DNA from: Alkalibacillus silvisoli
GTDB taxonomy: Bacteria > Bacillota > Bacilli > Bacillales > Alkalibacillaceae
DNA length: 64,000 nt
Reading direction: 5' to 3'
NCBI RefSeq assembly: GCF_039521975.1
Contig: NZ_BAAACZ010000028.1
Coordinates: forward strand, 1-64,000
Under the pieces are notes generated by a model that saw only the letters and a list, made by a program, of their open reading frames with translations, was not told where the DNA came from and ran no database searches. Below are positions 17,234-25,108 of the stretch, one piece after another. A program made the translations under genes and the position numbers. Within the stretch, counting starts at the first letter, position 1. Each line of letters starts with the position of its first letter.

Positions 17234-17767
17234 ATGGAAAAGAATTGGTATGTGGTGCACACTTATTCAGGCTATGAGAACAAAGTAAAGTTAAACTTAG
17301 AGAAGCGAATTGAATCAATGGGAATGGAAGACAAAATCTTTCGTGTAATCGTCCCAGAAGAAGAAGAGACAGAAGTGAAGAACGGTAAAAAGAAAACAGC
17401 TATGAAGAAAGTTTTCCCTGGTTATGTTTTGACTGAAATGGCGATGACAGATGACTCTTGGTTTGTTGTTCGTAACACACCTGGTGTAACAGGTTTCGTT
17501 GGTTCAACAGGTTCAGGTTCAAAGCCAACACCATTGTTACCAGAAGAAGCGAGTCAAATCTTAAAGCGTATGGGCGTTCAAGAAGCAGCTCAAGAGATTG
17601 ATTTTGAAGTCAAGGAAACTGTCCGTGTTACAGATGGTCCGTTTGGTAACTTTACTGGAACAATTGAAAACATCGACATGGATAAACAAAAAATTAAAGT
17701 TCATGTTAATATGTTTGGCCGTGAGACACCAGTTGAGCTTGATTTTACTCAAATAGAAAAATTATAG
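17234..17767 (+). CDS. nusG: NusG, transcription elongation factor
   Basis: A 177-residue factor that binds RNA polymerase and promotes pausing in bacilli. NGN domain at 1-110 (NWYVVHTYSGYENKVK, then FPGYVLTEMAMTDDSW), KOW domain at 125-177 (DGPFGNFTGTIENID and FGRETPVELDF). ATG 17234 is the only in-frame start because TAA lies just upstream, yet the best Shine-Dalgarno (AGGAGGG, 17207-17213) is about 20 bases away. A weak AGGT nearer the start may serve instead. Confidence 0.96.
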   Translation: MEKNWYVVHTYSGYENKVKLNLEKRIESMGMEDKIFRVIVPEEEETEVKNGKKKTAMKKVFPGYVLTEMAMTDDSWFVVRNTPGVTGFVGSTGSGSKPTPLLPEEASQILKRMGVQEAAQEIDFEVKETVRVTDGPFGNFTGTIENIDMDKQKIKVHVNMFGRETPVELDFTQIEKL

Positions 17768-17775
17768 TCAACCAC

Positions 17776-17804
17776 TTGCATATTTTGAGGAAAGATGCTA
17801 GAAT
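17776..17804 (+). promoter_or_regulatory. Promoter of rplK
   Basis: TTGCAT (17776-17781), 17-base spacer, extended -10 TGCTAGAAT (hexamer 17799-17804). Leaves a leader of about 100 bases before rplK. Confidence 0.72.
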
Positions 17805-17909
17805 TTTTATGTTTCGTATGGCTTGAAAAAAGCTATTGTAAAAATGAGTGGGAGGGGCATCTCATATGACCCCAGTTACCACATCACGGACTTTAAGGAG
17901 GTGTGTCTC

Positions 17910-18335
17910 GTGGCTAAAAAAGTAGTAGACGTTGTAAAACTGCAAATTCCTGCAGGTAAAGCTAACCCAGCTCCGCCAGTAGGTCCTGCACTAGGTCAAG
18001 CTGGTGTTAACATCATGGGATTTTGTAAGGAATTTAACGCACAAACACAGGATGAAGCTGGTATGATTATCCCGGTTGAAATTTCGGTTTATGAAGACCG
18101 TTCATTTACATTCGTAACCAAAACGCCACCGGCTGCAGTTCTTCTAAAGAAAGCGGCTGGTATTGAATCAGGTTCAGGTGAGCCAAACCGTAATAAGGTG
18201 GCTACTGTTAAGCGTGATCAAGTACGTGAAATCGCTGAAACAAAAATGCCTGACTTAAACGCTGCTGACGTTGATGCGGCTGTGCGCATGGTTGAAGGTA
18301 CTGCACGCAGCATGGGTATTAATGTTGAAGACTAA
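17910..18335 (+). CDS. rplK: 50S ribosomal protein L11
   Basis: A 141-residue L11, binding the GTPase-associated centre of 23S rRNA. The N-terminal PAGKANPAPPVGPALGQAG is the conserved proline-rich part at the thiostrepton site; the C-terminal RNA-binding domain starts near 72. The frame is open 29 codons further upstream, but GTG 17910 with AAGGAGGTG 6 bases before it gives the normal length and N-terminus MAKKVVDVVKLQ. Confidence 0.97.
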   Translation: MAKKVVDVVKLQIPAGKANPAPPVGPALGQAGVNIMGFCKEFNAQTQDEAGMIIPVEISVYEDRSFTFVTKTPPAAVLLKKAAGIESGSGEPNRNKVATVKRDQVREIAETKMPDLNAADVDAAVRMVEGTARSMGINVED

Positions 18336-18349
18336 TACCACCGTCAGTT

Positions 18350-18520
18350 ATTAGTTGTGAAAGTAGGTTGCGAAAGATTTTTCGCAACCTTTATTACGCG
18401 TAAAACATGTTCAGAGGTTTGTGTAAAAGCCAATACACAACCTGCTGTCTTCGCCTAAAGGCTCGTTCTGAAACGAGTTGACTTTAGTGGGAGGTTCAAC
18501 CGTTAAAACCACATTGAGGA
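18350..18520 (+). promoter_or_regulatory. Structured rplK-rplA intergenic leader
   Basis: Three hairpins in 170 bases: GGTTGCGAAA/TTTTCGCAACC (18367-18390, weak T tail), AGGTTTGTGTA/TACACAACCT with one bulge (18416-18444), and CTCGTT/AACGAG near 18468-18483. There is no promoter I trust. The position, just before rplA, suggests an attenuator or an L1-binding feedback site, but this is inference only. Confidence 0.5.
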
Positions 18521-18530
18521 GGAAATTAAA

Positions 18531-19229
18531 ATGGCTAAGAGAGGTAAAAAGTATCAAGAGGCTTTAAAGCTTGTTGATCGTACGCAAGCTTATGAAGTTA
18601 ACGAAGCAATTGAGTTAGTGAAGAAAACGACAGCTGCTAATTTTGATGAAACTGTTGAAGCGGCTTTTCGCCTAGGTGTAGACCCTAAGAAAGCGGATCA
18701 ACAAATTCGTGGAGCGATGGTTTTACCACATGGTACAGGTAAAACTCAGCGCGTTCTAGTAATCGCTAAAGGTGATAAAGCAAAAGAAGCAGAAGCTGCA
18801 GGTGCAGATTACGTTGGTGATCAAGAATACATTGATCAAATCAACAAAGGTTGGTTCGAGTTCGACGTAGTTGTAGCAACACCTGATATGATGGCTGAAG
18901 TTGGTAAGTTAGGCCGTGTTTTAGGACCTAAAGGCTTAATGCCAAACCCTAAAACAGGTACAGTAACTTTTGAAATCGAAAAAGCTGTTCAAGAAATCAA
19001 AGCAGGTAAAGTTGAATACCGTGTAGATAAAGCGGGTAACATTCATGTACCAATTGGAAAAGTTTCATTCGATAATCAAAAGCTAGTTGAAAACTTCGAA
19101 GCAATTACAGAAACGTTAGTAAAAGCTAAGCCGCAAACTTCTAAAGGCACTTATATGCGTAATGCTTCCGTTTCATCGACTATGGGTCCTGGTATTCGTG
19201 TTGATGTTACAAGCTACGTGAAAAAGTAA
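18531..19229 (+). CDS. rplA: 50S ribosomal protein L1
   Basis: A 232-residue L1, forming the mobile L1 stalk that guides deacylated tRNA out of the E site. Conserved stretches are AAFRLGVDPKKADQQIRG near 47, the central domain LGRVLGPKGLMPNPKTGTV near 125, and the C-terminal SSTMGPGIRVD. In many bacteria L1 represses its own operon by binding a mimic of its rRNA site, which makes the structured leader upstream interesting. Strong GAGGAGG precedes the ATG. Confidence 0.97.
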   Translation: MAKRGKKYQEALKLVDRTQAYEVNEAIELVKKTTAANFDETVEAAFRLGVDPKKADQQIRGAMVLPHGTGKTQRVLVIAKGDKAKEAEAAGADYVGDQEYIDQINKGWFEFDVVVATPDMMAEVGKLGRVLGPKGLMPNPKTGTVTFEIEKAVQEIKAGKVEYRVDKAGNIHVPIGKVSFDNQKLVENFEAITETLVKAKPQTSKGTYMRNASVSSTMGPGIRVDVTSYVKK

Positions 19230-19259
19230 TTGACTTTAGAGTGGTAATTGTTATATAAT
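19230..19259 (+). promoter_or_regulatory. Promoter of rplJ-rplL
   Basis: TTGACT (19230-19235), 18-base spacer, TATAAT (19254-19259). Starts right after the rplA stop and drives the L10 leader. Confidence 0.8.
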
Positions 19260-19294
19260 TGATTCCGTTGTGAAAATTGAATGTTAATTATACC

Positions 19295-19421
19295 GTAGAC
19301 AGCAGGAGCGATTATTCGCTTAAATTTTCCTGCCGAGGTGTGTGAACGTATATTTTGTACAAGTATATTATTGTACAACATTGTCTATTCATGCCTCCAT
19401 GTCTACATGGAGGCATTTTTT
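19295..19421 (+). ncRNA. L10 leader of rplJ-rplL
   Basis: A structured leader. AGCAGGAG (19301-19308) can pair with CCTGC at 19329-19333, followed by CGAGGTGTGTG as in Bacillus L10 leaders. A terminator hairpin ATGCCTCCATG/CATGGAGGCAT with T run ends it (19391-19421). In the known family L10(L12)4 binds the leader kink-turn and favours termination, giving feedback control. rplJ starts 54 bases further on. Confidence 0.85.
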
Positions 19422-19475
19422 AATAGCGCGAAAACACCTTATCGGTATGATGATAAATAACTAGGGGGTGGAACG

Positions 19476-19982
19476 ATGAGCAAAGGTCAAGTACTAGAAC
19501 ACAAAAAGCAACAAGTTGAGATGATCGCTGAAGGTATCCAAAACAGTAAAACATCTGTCCTTGTTGATTACCGTGGTCTAAATGTTGATCAAGTAAGCGA
19601 ACTTCGTCAACAACTACGTGAAGCGGGTGTAGATTTCCGTGTTTACAAAAACACTATGACACGCCGAGCAGTAGAGCAAGCTGGTTTTGAGGAACTAAAT
19701 GAAGTATTAGAAGGCCCAACAGCTATTGCTTTCTGTAAGGAAGATGCAGTAGCTCCAGCTAAAGTTCTAGGTCAATTCGCTAAAGAAAACGAAGCTCTAG
19801 AATTTAAGGGTGGCGTAATCGAAGGTCAAATTGCAACTGTAGACCAGTTGAAAGAACTTTCAGAATTACCATCTCATGAAGGACTTGTATCTATGCTACT
19901 TAGCGTATTACAAGCACCAGTACGAAACTTCGCATACGCGACACAAGCTATTGCGGAGCAGAAAGAAGAAGAAGGCGCTTAA
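19476..19982 (+). CDS. rplJ: 50S ribosomal protein L10
   Basis: A 168-residue L10, the base of the stalk. The N-terminal rRNA-binding domain includes VDYRGLNVDQVSELR near 30 and FRVYKNTMTRRAVEQAG near 53. The C-terminal helix (ending QAIAEQKEEEGA) binds L7/L12 dimers. It is followed 55 bases later by rplL, whose product is needed in several copies. Expression is expected to be feedback-controlled through the leader just upstream. Confidence 0.97.
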   Translation: MSKGQVLEHKKQQVEMIAEGIQNSKTSVLVDYRGLNVDQVSELRQQLREAGVDFRVYKNTMTRRAVEQAGFEELNEVLEGPTAIAFCKEDAVAPAKVLGQFAKENEALEFKGGVIEGQIATVDQLKELSELPSHEGLVSMLLSVLQAPVRNFAYATQAIAEQKEEEGA

Positions 19983-20037
19983 TAGCGTTTTAGCCGGATA
20001 AATAACATTTATAAATTATTTAAGGAGGAACTTAATC

Positions 20038-20403
20038 ATGACTAAAGAGCAAATCATTGACGCGGTTAAGGAAATGTCAGTTTTAGAATTAAATGAATTA
20101 GTAAAAGCAATTGAAGAGGAGTTTGGTGTATCAGCAGCGGCACCAGTTGCAGCAGCAGGTGCAGCAGCAGGTGGCGAAGCTGAGGAAGAGCAAACTGAAT
20201 TCGACGTTGTATTAGAAGACGCTGGTGCTTCTAAGATCAAGGTTGTTAAAGCAGTTCGCGAAATCACTGGCTTAGGCTTAAAAGATGCTAAAGAGCTAGT
20301 TGACAACGCTCCTGGTACAATTAAAGAAGCAGTTGCAAAAGAAGAAGCAGAACAGATGAAAGAGCAGCTAGAAGAAACTGGCGCGAAAATCGAATTAAAA
20401 TAA
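20038..20403 (+). CDS. rplL: 50S ribosomal protein L7/L12
   Basis: A 121-residue acidic stalk protein that recruits and activates translation GTPases. N-terminal dimerisation domain (1-32), alanine-rich hinge (SAAAPVAAAGAAAGG) and globular C-terminal domain with KIKVVKAVREITGLGLKDAK, the factor-binding helices. AAGGAGG is well placed before the ATG. Its own terminator follows, ending the operon. Confidence 0.98.
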   Translation: MTKEQIIDAVKEMSVLELNELVKAIEEEFGVSAAAPVAAAGAAAGGEAEEEQTEFDVVLEDAGASKIKVVKAVREITGLGLKDAKELVDNAPGTIKEAVAKEEAEQMKEQLEETGAKIELK

Positions 20404-20420
20404 ATTATTTATAAGTTAAA

Positions 20421-20457
20421 TAAGCTCGCTGAGAAAAATCAGCGAGCTTATGTTTAT
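20421..20457 (+). terminator. Terminator after rplL
   Basis: TAAGCTCGCTGA pairs with TCAGCGAGCTTA around a 5-base loop, followed by a moderate T-rich tract. Ends the rplJL unit. Confidence 0.8.
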
Positions 20458-20496
20458 TGATGATGAAATTGAATGTTTTCAAGAAGGTGAAAAGTC

Positions 20497-21102
20497 ATGA
20501 GTGAACATTATTTTACGAACAATCCCCAAAGTGACAGTAAACCATTTCAATTCCAGACTACGATTAACTCTTACAACTTGTCTTTTGAAACAGATGATGG
20601 CGTTTTTTCTAAGAAGCAAATTGATTATGGAACGCGTGTGTTATTGGAGCAATTTATAGCTCCTGGTGTCGAAGGTGATCTGCTTGATGTTGGCTGCGGG
20701 TACGGGCCTATCGGTATAACGTTAGGGAAATCATACCCTGAGCGTCAAGTTGATCTGATTGATATCAATGAACGCGCTGTTTCATTAGCGAATCAAAATC
20801 TGCAACTTAATCAAATTAGTAATGCACAAGCATTTGTTAGTGATGGCATAGATGGCTTTTCTGAGAAGAGTTATGCTGCTGTGGTAACAAATCCTCCGTT
20901 TCGAGCAGGGAAGCAAGTTGTGGTTGAAATGATTCAAGATAGTTTTTTGAAGCTAAAGAATTATGGTGAGCTGTGGCTAGTTGCTCAAAAAAAGCAAGGT
21001 GCTCCTTCATTGAAAAATAAGATGGAAGAACAGTTTAATAATGTTGAGGTTATTAAACGTGATAAAGGATATTATGTATTGAAATCCAAAAGAATTGACT
21101 AG
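20497..21102 (+). CDS. rsmC: 16S rRNA guanine-N2 methyltransferase RsmC-like
   Basis: A 201-residue class I SAM-dependent methyltransferase, the YbxB protein found between rplL and rpoB in bacilli. SAM-binding motif I is DLLDVGCGYGPIGI near 61 and the catalytic N-P-P-F (VVTNPPFRAG) is near 131, the signature of exocyclic-amine methyltransferases that act on guanine. It equals the C-terminal half of E. coli RsmC, so the m2G1207 activity is likely but not proven for this short form. Confidence 0.9.
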   Translation: MSEHYFTNNPQSDSKPFQFQTTINSYNLSFETDDGVFSKKQIDYGTRVLLEQFIAPGVEGDLLDVGCGYGPIGITLGKSYPERQVDLIDINERAVSLANQNLQLNQISNAQAFVSDGIDGFSEKSYAAVVTNPPFRAGKQVVVEMIQDSFLKLKNYGELWLVAQKKQGAPSLKNKMEEQFNNVEVIKRDKGYYVLKSKRID

Positions 21103-21505
21103 CTATTTGCTGTGTGATAGTATTAAAAAATGCCAATAGATACGTTTCTTTGTCAAGTTATTTTTTTAGAAACTTTTAAACGTATATATGAGTGTTTATA
21201 AACCAATAATGAAATCATTAGGGTGTTTATAGATATATAGTTTATCATTTTTTTGTTAAGTTGTATATCCTGAAGTTTAGTTATAGTTTGATATCACATT
21301 TGTTGTTAGGACAAATGTTATCTATATATGCTTGTGAAACTTGGTTGATCAGGCAAGTTCGGCATGCCTTTGTGCCGAATTGTTTTTAGTAGTAGAAAGA
21401 GCCAAGAGCTTTCCTGCTACATAAGGGTGACACTTAGGCTCCTGTCATTTAGTTGGAGCTAAGTTTTCTTTACTTTAAATATTGGTTGTTTGAGGGGTGA
21501 AGCAG
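21103..21505 (+). promoter_or_regulatory. rpoB leader region with two terminator-like hairpins
   Basis: A 400-base gap. Hairpin 1 is TTCGGCA/TGCCGAA (21358-21379) followed by TTGTTTTT. Hairpin 2 is CTTAGGCTCC/GGAGCTAAG (21433-21463) followed by TTTTCTTT. Both look like attenuators. The first 230 bases are very AT-rich; no promoter stands out clearly, though a start must lie here if rpoB is not read only from rplL. Hairpin 2 ends about 35 bases before the rpoB start. Confidence 0.6.
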
Positions 21506-24500
21506 TTGACAGGTCAACTAGTTCAATATGGTCGACACCGCCAGCGTAGAAGTTACGCTAGAATTAACGAGGTGCAGGAGTTACCGAATCTAATTGAGAT
21601 TCAAACTGCATCTTATAAGTGGTTCTTAGATGAAGGATTAAGAGAAATGTTTGCGGATATTTCTCCGGTAGAGGATTTCACAGGAAATCTTTCATTAGAG
21701 TTTGTAGATTATTCATTAGGAGAACCAAAATACCCAGTGGGTGAATCGAAGGAACGTGATGTAACACATAATGCACCTTTACGTGTTAAAGTTCGCCTTC
21801 TAAACAAAGAAACAGGAGAAGTTAAAGAGCAAGAAGTGTTTATGGGTGATTTCCCATTAATGACAGACACAGGCACCTTTATTATTAATGGTGCAGAACG
21901 TGTTATTGTTTCACAGCTTGTTCGTTCTCCAAGTGTATACTTCAATGAAAAGATTGATAAAAACGGGAAACATGGTTACACAGCAACTGTAATTCCTAGC
22001 CGTGGTGCTTGGTTAGAGTTTGAAACGGATGCAAAAGATGTTGTGCATGTTCGAATTGACCGCACTCGTAAACTACCGATTACGGTGTTATTACGTGCTT
22101 TAGGTTTCAGTTCTGATGATGAGATTATCGATTTATTAGGTGATAATGAATATATAAGAAACACGTTAGAAAAAGATAACACTGAAGATAGTGAGAAAGC
22201 GTTAATCGAAATCTATGAACGCTTACGTCCTGGTGAACCACCAACGGCAGAAAACGCAAAAAGCTTACTATATTCTCGTTTCTTTGACCCGAAGCGTTAT
22301 GACTTAGCGCGCGTAGGTCGTTATAAAATGAACAAAAAGCTTCATATTAAAGATCGTTTATTTAACCAAACGTTAGCCGAGACAATTGCTGATGAGGAAA
22401 CAGGAGAAGTAATTGCGCGTAAAGGTGACAAATTAAATCGTCGCTTGCTTGATGAATTAATTCCTTATCTAGAGAAGTCAGAAGAAGCTACAGGCGAAAA
22501 GGTTATAGAACCACAGGATGGAGTGCTAGATGACCCTGTGAAAATCCAGTCCGTTAAAATTGTAGACCCTACTGATGCGGATGGTGAAAAGACATTAAAT
22601 GTTATTAGCAACGGAAATGTTGAAGAAGAAGTAAAGCATATTACATATGCTGACATCATCGCATCTATTAGTTACTTCTTTAACATTTTACACACGGTAG
22701 GAAATACAGACGATATTGATCATTTAGGTAACCGTCGTTTACGTTCAGTTGGTGAATTACTGCAAAACCAATTCCGTATTGGTTTATCTCGTATGGAGCG
22801 TGTGATTCGTGAGCGTATGTCCATCCAAGATACTGAGTCAATCACACCTCAACAATTAATTAACATAAGACCGGTTATTGCATCGATAAAAGAGTTTTTT
22901 GGTAGCTCACAGTTATCGCAGTTTATGTACCAAACAAACCCATTAGCTGAATTAACTCACAAACGTCGTTTATCCGCTTTAGGACCAGGTGGACTGACTC
23001 GTGAACGTGCTGGTATGGAAGTGCGTGACGTTCACTATTCTCACTATGGTCGTATGTGTCCGATCGAGACGCCAGAAGGACCGAACATCGGTTTAATTAA
23101 CTCGCTCTCTTCGTATGCGAAAGTTAATCCTTTTGGGTTTATTGAGACGCCATATCGTAAGGTAGACCATGATACGGGTAAAGTGACAGGTCAAACAGAT
23201 TATTTAACAGCTGACGAAGAAGATAACTATATTGTTGCTCAGGCTAACGCACGTCTAAATGACGATGGTACGTTTGTTGATGAAGAAGTTATTGCTCGTT
23301 TCCGCGGTGAGAACATTGTTGTTTCGCGCGATCAAATTGATTACATGGACGTATCACCAAAGCAGGTTGTATCAGCTGCAACAGCTTGTATTCCATTTTT
23401 AGAGAATGATGACTCCAACCGTGCTTTAATGGGTGCAAACATGCAACGCCAGGCTGTACCTTTAATTGAGCCTGATTCCCCAATCGTCGGAACTGGTATG
23501 GAATATGTATCTGGTAAAGACTCAGGTGCAGCGGTTGTTTGTCAGCATGAAGGAATAGTTGAAAAGGTAGAAGCTAAAGAAGTTCATGTTAGAAGAATTG
23601 AAATGGTAGATGGTAAAGAAGTTGAAGGTGACTTAGATCGCTACCGTTTCCAAAAATTCATCCGTTCTAACCAAGGTTCTTGTTATAACCAGAAGCCAAT
23701 TGTATCCAAGGGCGACCGCCTTGAAAAAGGTGAAGTCATTGCCGATGGACCATCGATGGACCAAGGTGAGTTAGCGTTAGGTAGAAATGCTTTAGTTGCC
23801 TTTATGACTTGGGATGGTTATAACTATGAGGATGCGGTAATCATGAGTGACCGCCTTGTTAAAGGTGATGTGTTCACATCTATTCATATTGAAGAATTTG
23901 AATCTGAAGCAAGAGACACGAAGTTAGGACCAGAAGAGATCACACGTGATATCCCGAATGTTGGTGAAGATGCTCTTAAAAACCTTGATGAAAACGGAAT
24001 TATTCGTGTAGGCGCTGAAGTAACAGATGGTGATATTTTAGTAGGTAAAGTTACGCCTAAAGGAATGACCGAACTGTCCGCTGAAGAACGATTACTACAT
24101 GCAATATTTGGAGAGAAAGCCCGTGAAGTAAGAGATACCTCATTGCGTGTACCTCACGGTGGTGGCGGTATTGTTCACGACGTTAAAGCGTTCAACCGCG
24201 TAGATGGTGATGAGCTATCACCAGGTGTGAATAAGCTAGTGCGTGTGTATATCGTACAAAAACGTCGAATTTCTGAAGGGGATAAGATGGCAGGTCGTCA
24301 TGGTAACAAGGGTGTTATTTCACGCATTTTACCAGAAGAAGATATGCCATTCTTACCAGACGGAACACCGGTAGATGTCATGCTTAACCCATTAGGTGTA
24401 CCTTCACGTATGAACATTGGCCAGGTATTAGAGCTACATTTAGGAATGGCCGCACGTGAATTAGACATTAAAGTTGCGACGCCAGTTTTTGACGGTGCCG

Positions 24501-25060
24501 ATGAAGAAGATGTTTGGGAAACAATGGAAGAAGCAGGGTTGCCACGTGATGGTAAAACGGTTCTTTATGACGGCCGTACTGGTGATGCATTCGACAACCG
24601 TGTATCTGTCGGTGTGATGTATATGATTAAACTAGAACACATGGTAGATGATAAGCTGCACGCCCGTTCTACAGGACCTTATTCACTAGTTACCCAACAG
24701 CCTCTAGGTGGTAAAGCGCAGTTTGGTGGTCAGCGTTTCGGTGAGATGGAAGTTTGGGCACTTGAAGCTTATGGTGCTGCTTATACACTACAAGAATTGC
24801 TAACAGTTAAGTCTGACGACGTAGTTGGTCGTGTTAAGACGTATGAAGCAATTGTTAAAGGTGAGAATTTACCTGAACCTGGTGTTCCAGAGTCATTCCG
24901 TGTACTAATTAAAGAACTCCAAAGCCTTGGCATGGACGTGAAAATGTTAACTGATGACGAAACAGAAATTGACATGCGTGATTTAGAGGATGATGAGCAG
25001 TCATCTGATCAGTTAAATGTAAACATTGAGAAGAATGAACCTGAAGAATCAACTGAATAA
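21506..25060 (+). CDS. rpoB: RNA polymerase beta subunit
   Basis: A 1184-residue beta subunit, forming half of the active-site cleft. Landmarks are the rifampicin region (FFGSSQLSQFM at about 464-474, then THKRRLSALGPGG), GPNIGLINSL, the GRHGNKGVIS catalytic-cleft segment, and the C-terminal GGKAQFGGQRFGEMEVWALE. The frame opens at GTG 21497, but that codon lies within the GAGGGGTGA ribosome-binding site; TTG 21506 follows it by 5 bases and gives the usual MTGQLVQYGRHRQRR. Residue 475 is Tyr (codon TAC at 22928) where E. coli Asp516 and the B. subtilis residue are Asp, a known rifampicin-resistance position. His526 and Ser531 equivalents are kept. Confidence 0.98.
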   Translation: MTGQLVQYGRHRQRRSYARINEVQELPNLIEIQTASYKWFLDEGLREMFADISPVEDFTGNLSLEFVDYSLGEPKYPVGESKERDVTHNAPLRVKVRLLNKETGEVKEQEVFMGDFPLMTDTGTFIINGAERVIVSQLVRSPSVYFNEKIDKNGKHGYTATVIPSRGAWLEFETDAKDVVHVRIDRTRKLPITVLLRALGFSSDDEIIDLLGDNEYIRNTLEKDNTEDSEKALIEIYERLRPGEPPTAENAKSLLYSRFFDPKRYDLARVGRYKMNKKLHIKDRLFNQTLAETIADEETGEVIARKGDKLNRRLLDELIPYLEKSEEATGEKVIEPQDGVLDDPVKIQSVKIVDPTDADGEKTLNVISNGNVEEEVKHITYADIIASISYFFNILHTVGNTDDIDHLGNRRLRSVGELLQNQFRIGLSRMERVIRERMSIQDTESITPQQLINIRPVIASIKEFFGSSQLSQFMYQTNPLAELTHKRRLSALGPGGLTRERAGMEVRDVHYSHYGRMCPIETPEGPNIGLINSLSSYAKVNPFGFIETPYRKVDHDTGKVTGQTDYLTADEEDNYIVAQANARLNDDGTFVDEEVIARFRGENIVVSRDQIDYMDVSPKQVVSAATACIPFLENDDSNRALMGANMQRQAVPLIEPDSPIVGTGMEYVSGKDSGAAVVCQHEGIVEKVEAKEVHVRRIEMVDGKEVEGDLDRYRFQKFIRSNQGSCYNQKPIVSKGDRLEKGEVIADGPSMDQGELALGRNALVAFMTWDGYNYEDAVIMSDRLVKGDVFTSIHIEEFESEARDTKLGPEEITRDIPNVGEDALKNLDENGIIRVGAEVTDGDILVGKVTPKGMTELSAEERLLHAIFGEKAREVRDTSLRVPHGGGGIVHDVKAFNRVDGDELSPGVNKLVRVYIVQKRRISEGDKMAGRHGNKGVISRILPEEDMPFLPDGTPVDVMLNPLGVPSRMNIGQVLELHLGMAARELDIKVATPVFDGADEEDVWETMEEAGLPRDGKTVLYDGRTGDAFDNRVSVGVMYMIKLEHMVDDKLHARSTGPYSLVTQQPLGGKAQFGGQRFGEMEVWALEAYGAAYTLQELLTVKSDDVVGRVKTYEAIVKGENLPEPGVPESFRVLIKELQSLGMDVKMLTDDETEIDMRDLEDDEQSSDQLNVNIEKNEPEESTE

Positions 25061-25108
25061 CGAACACTTAACAATATATTGTTGGAAAAAATAAGGGAGG
25101 TAGGCTCC

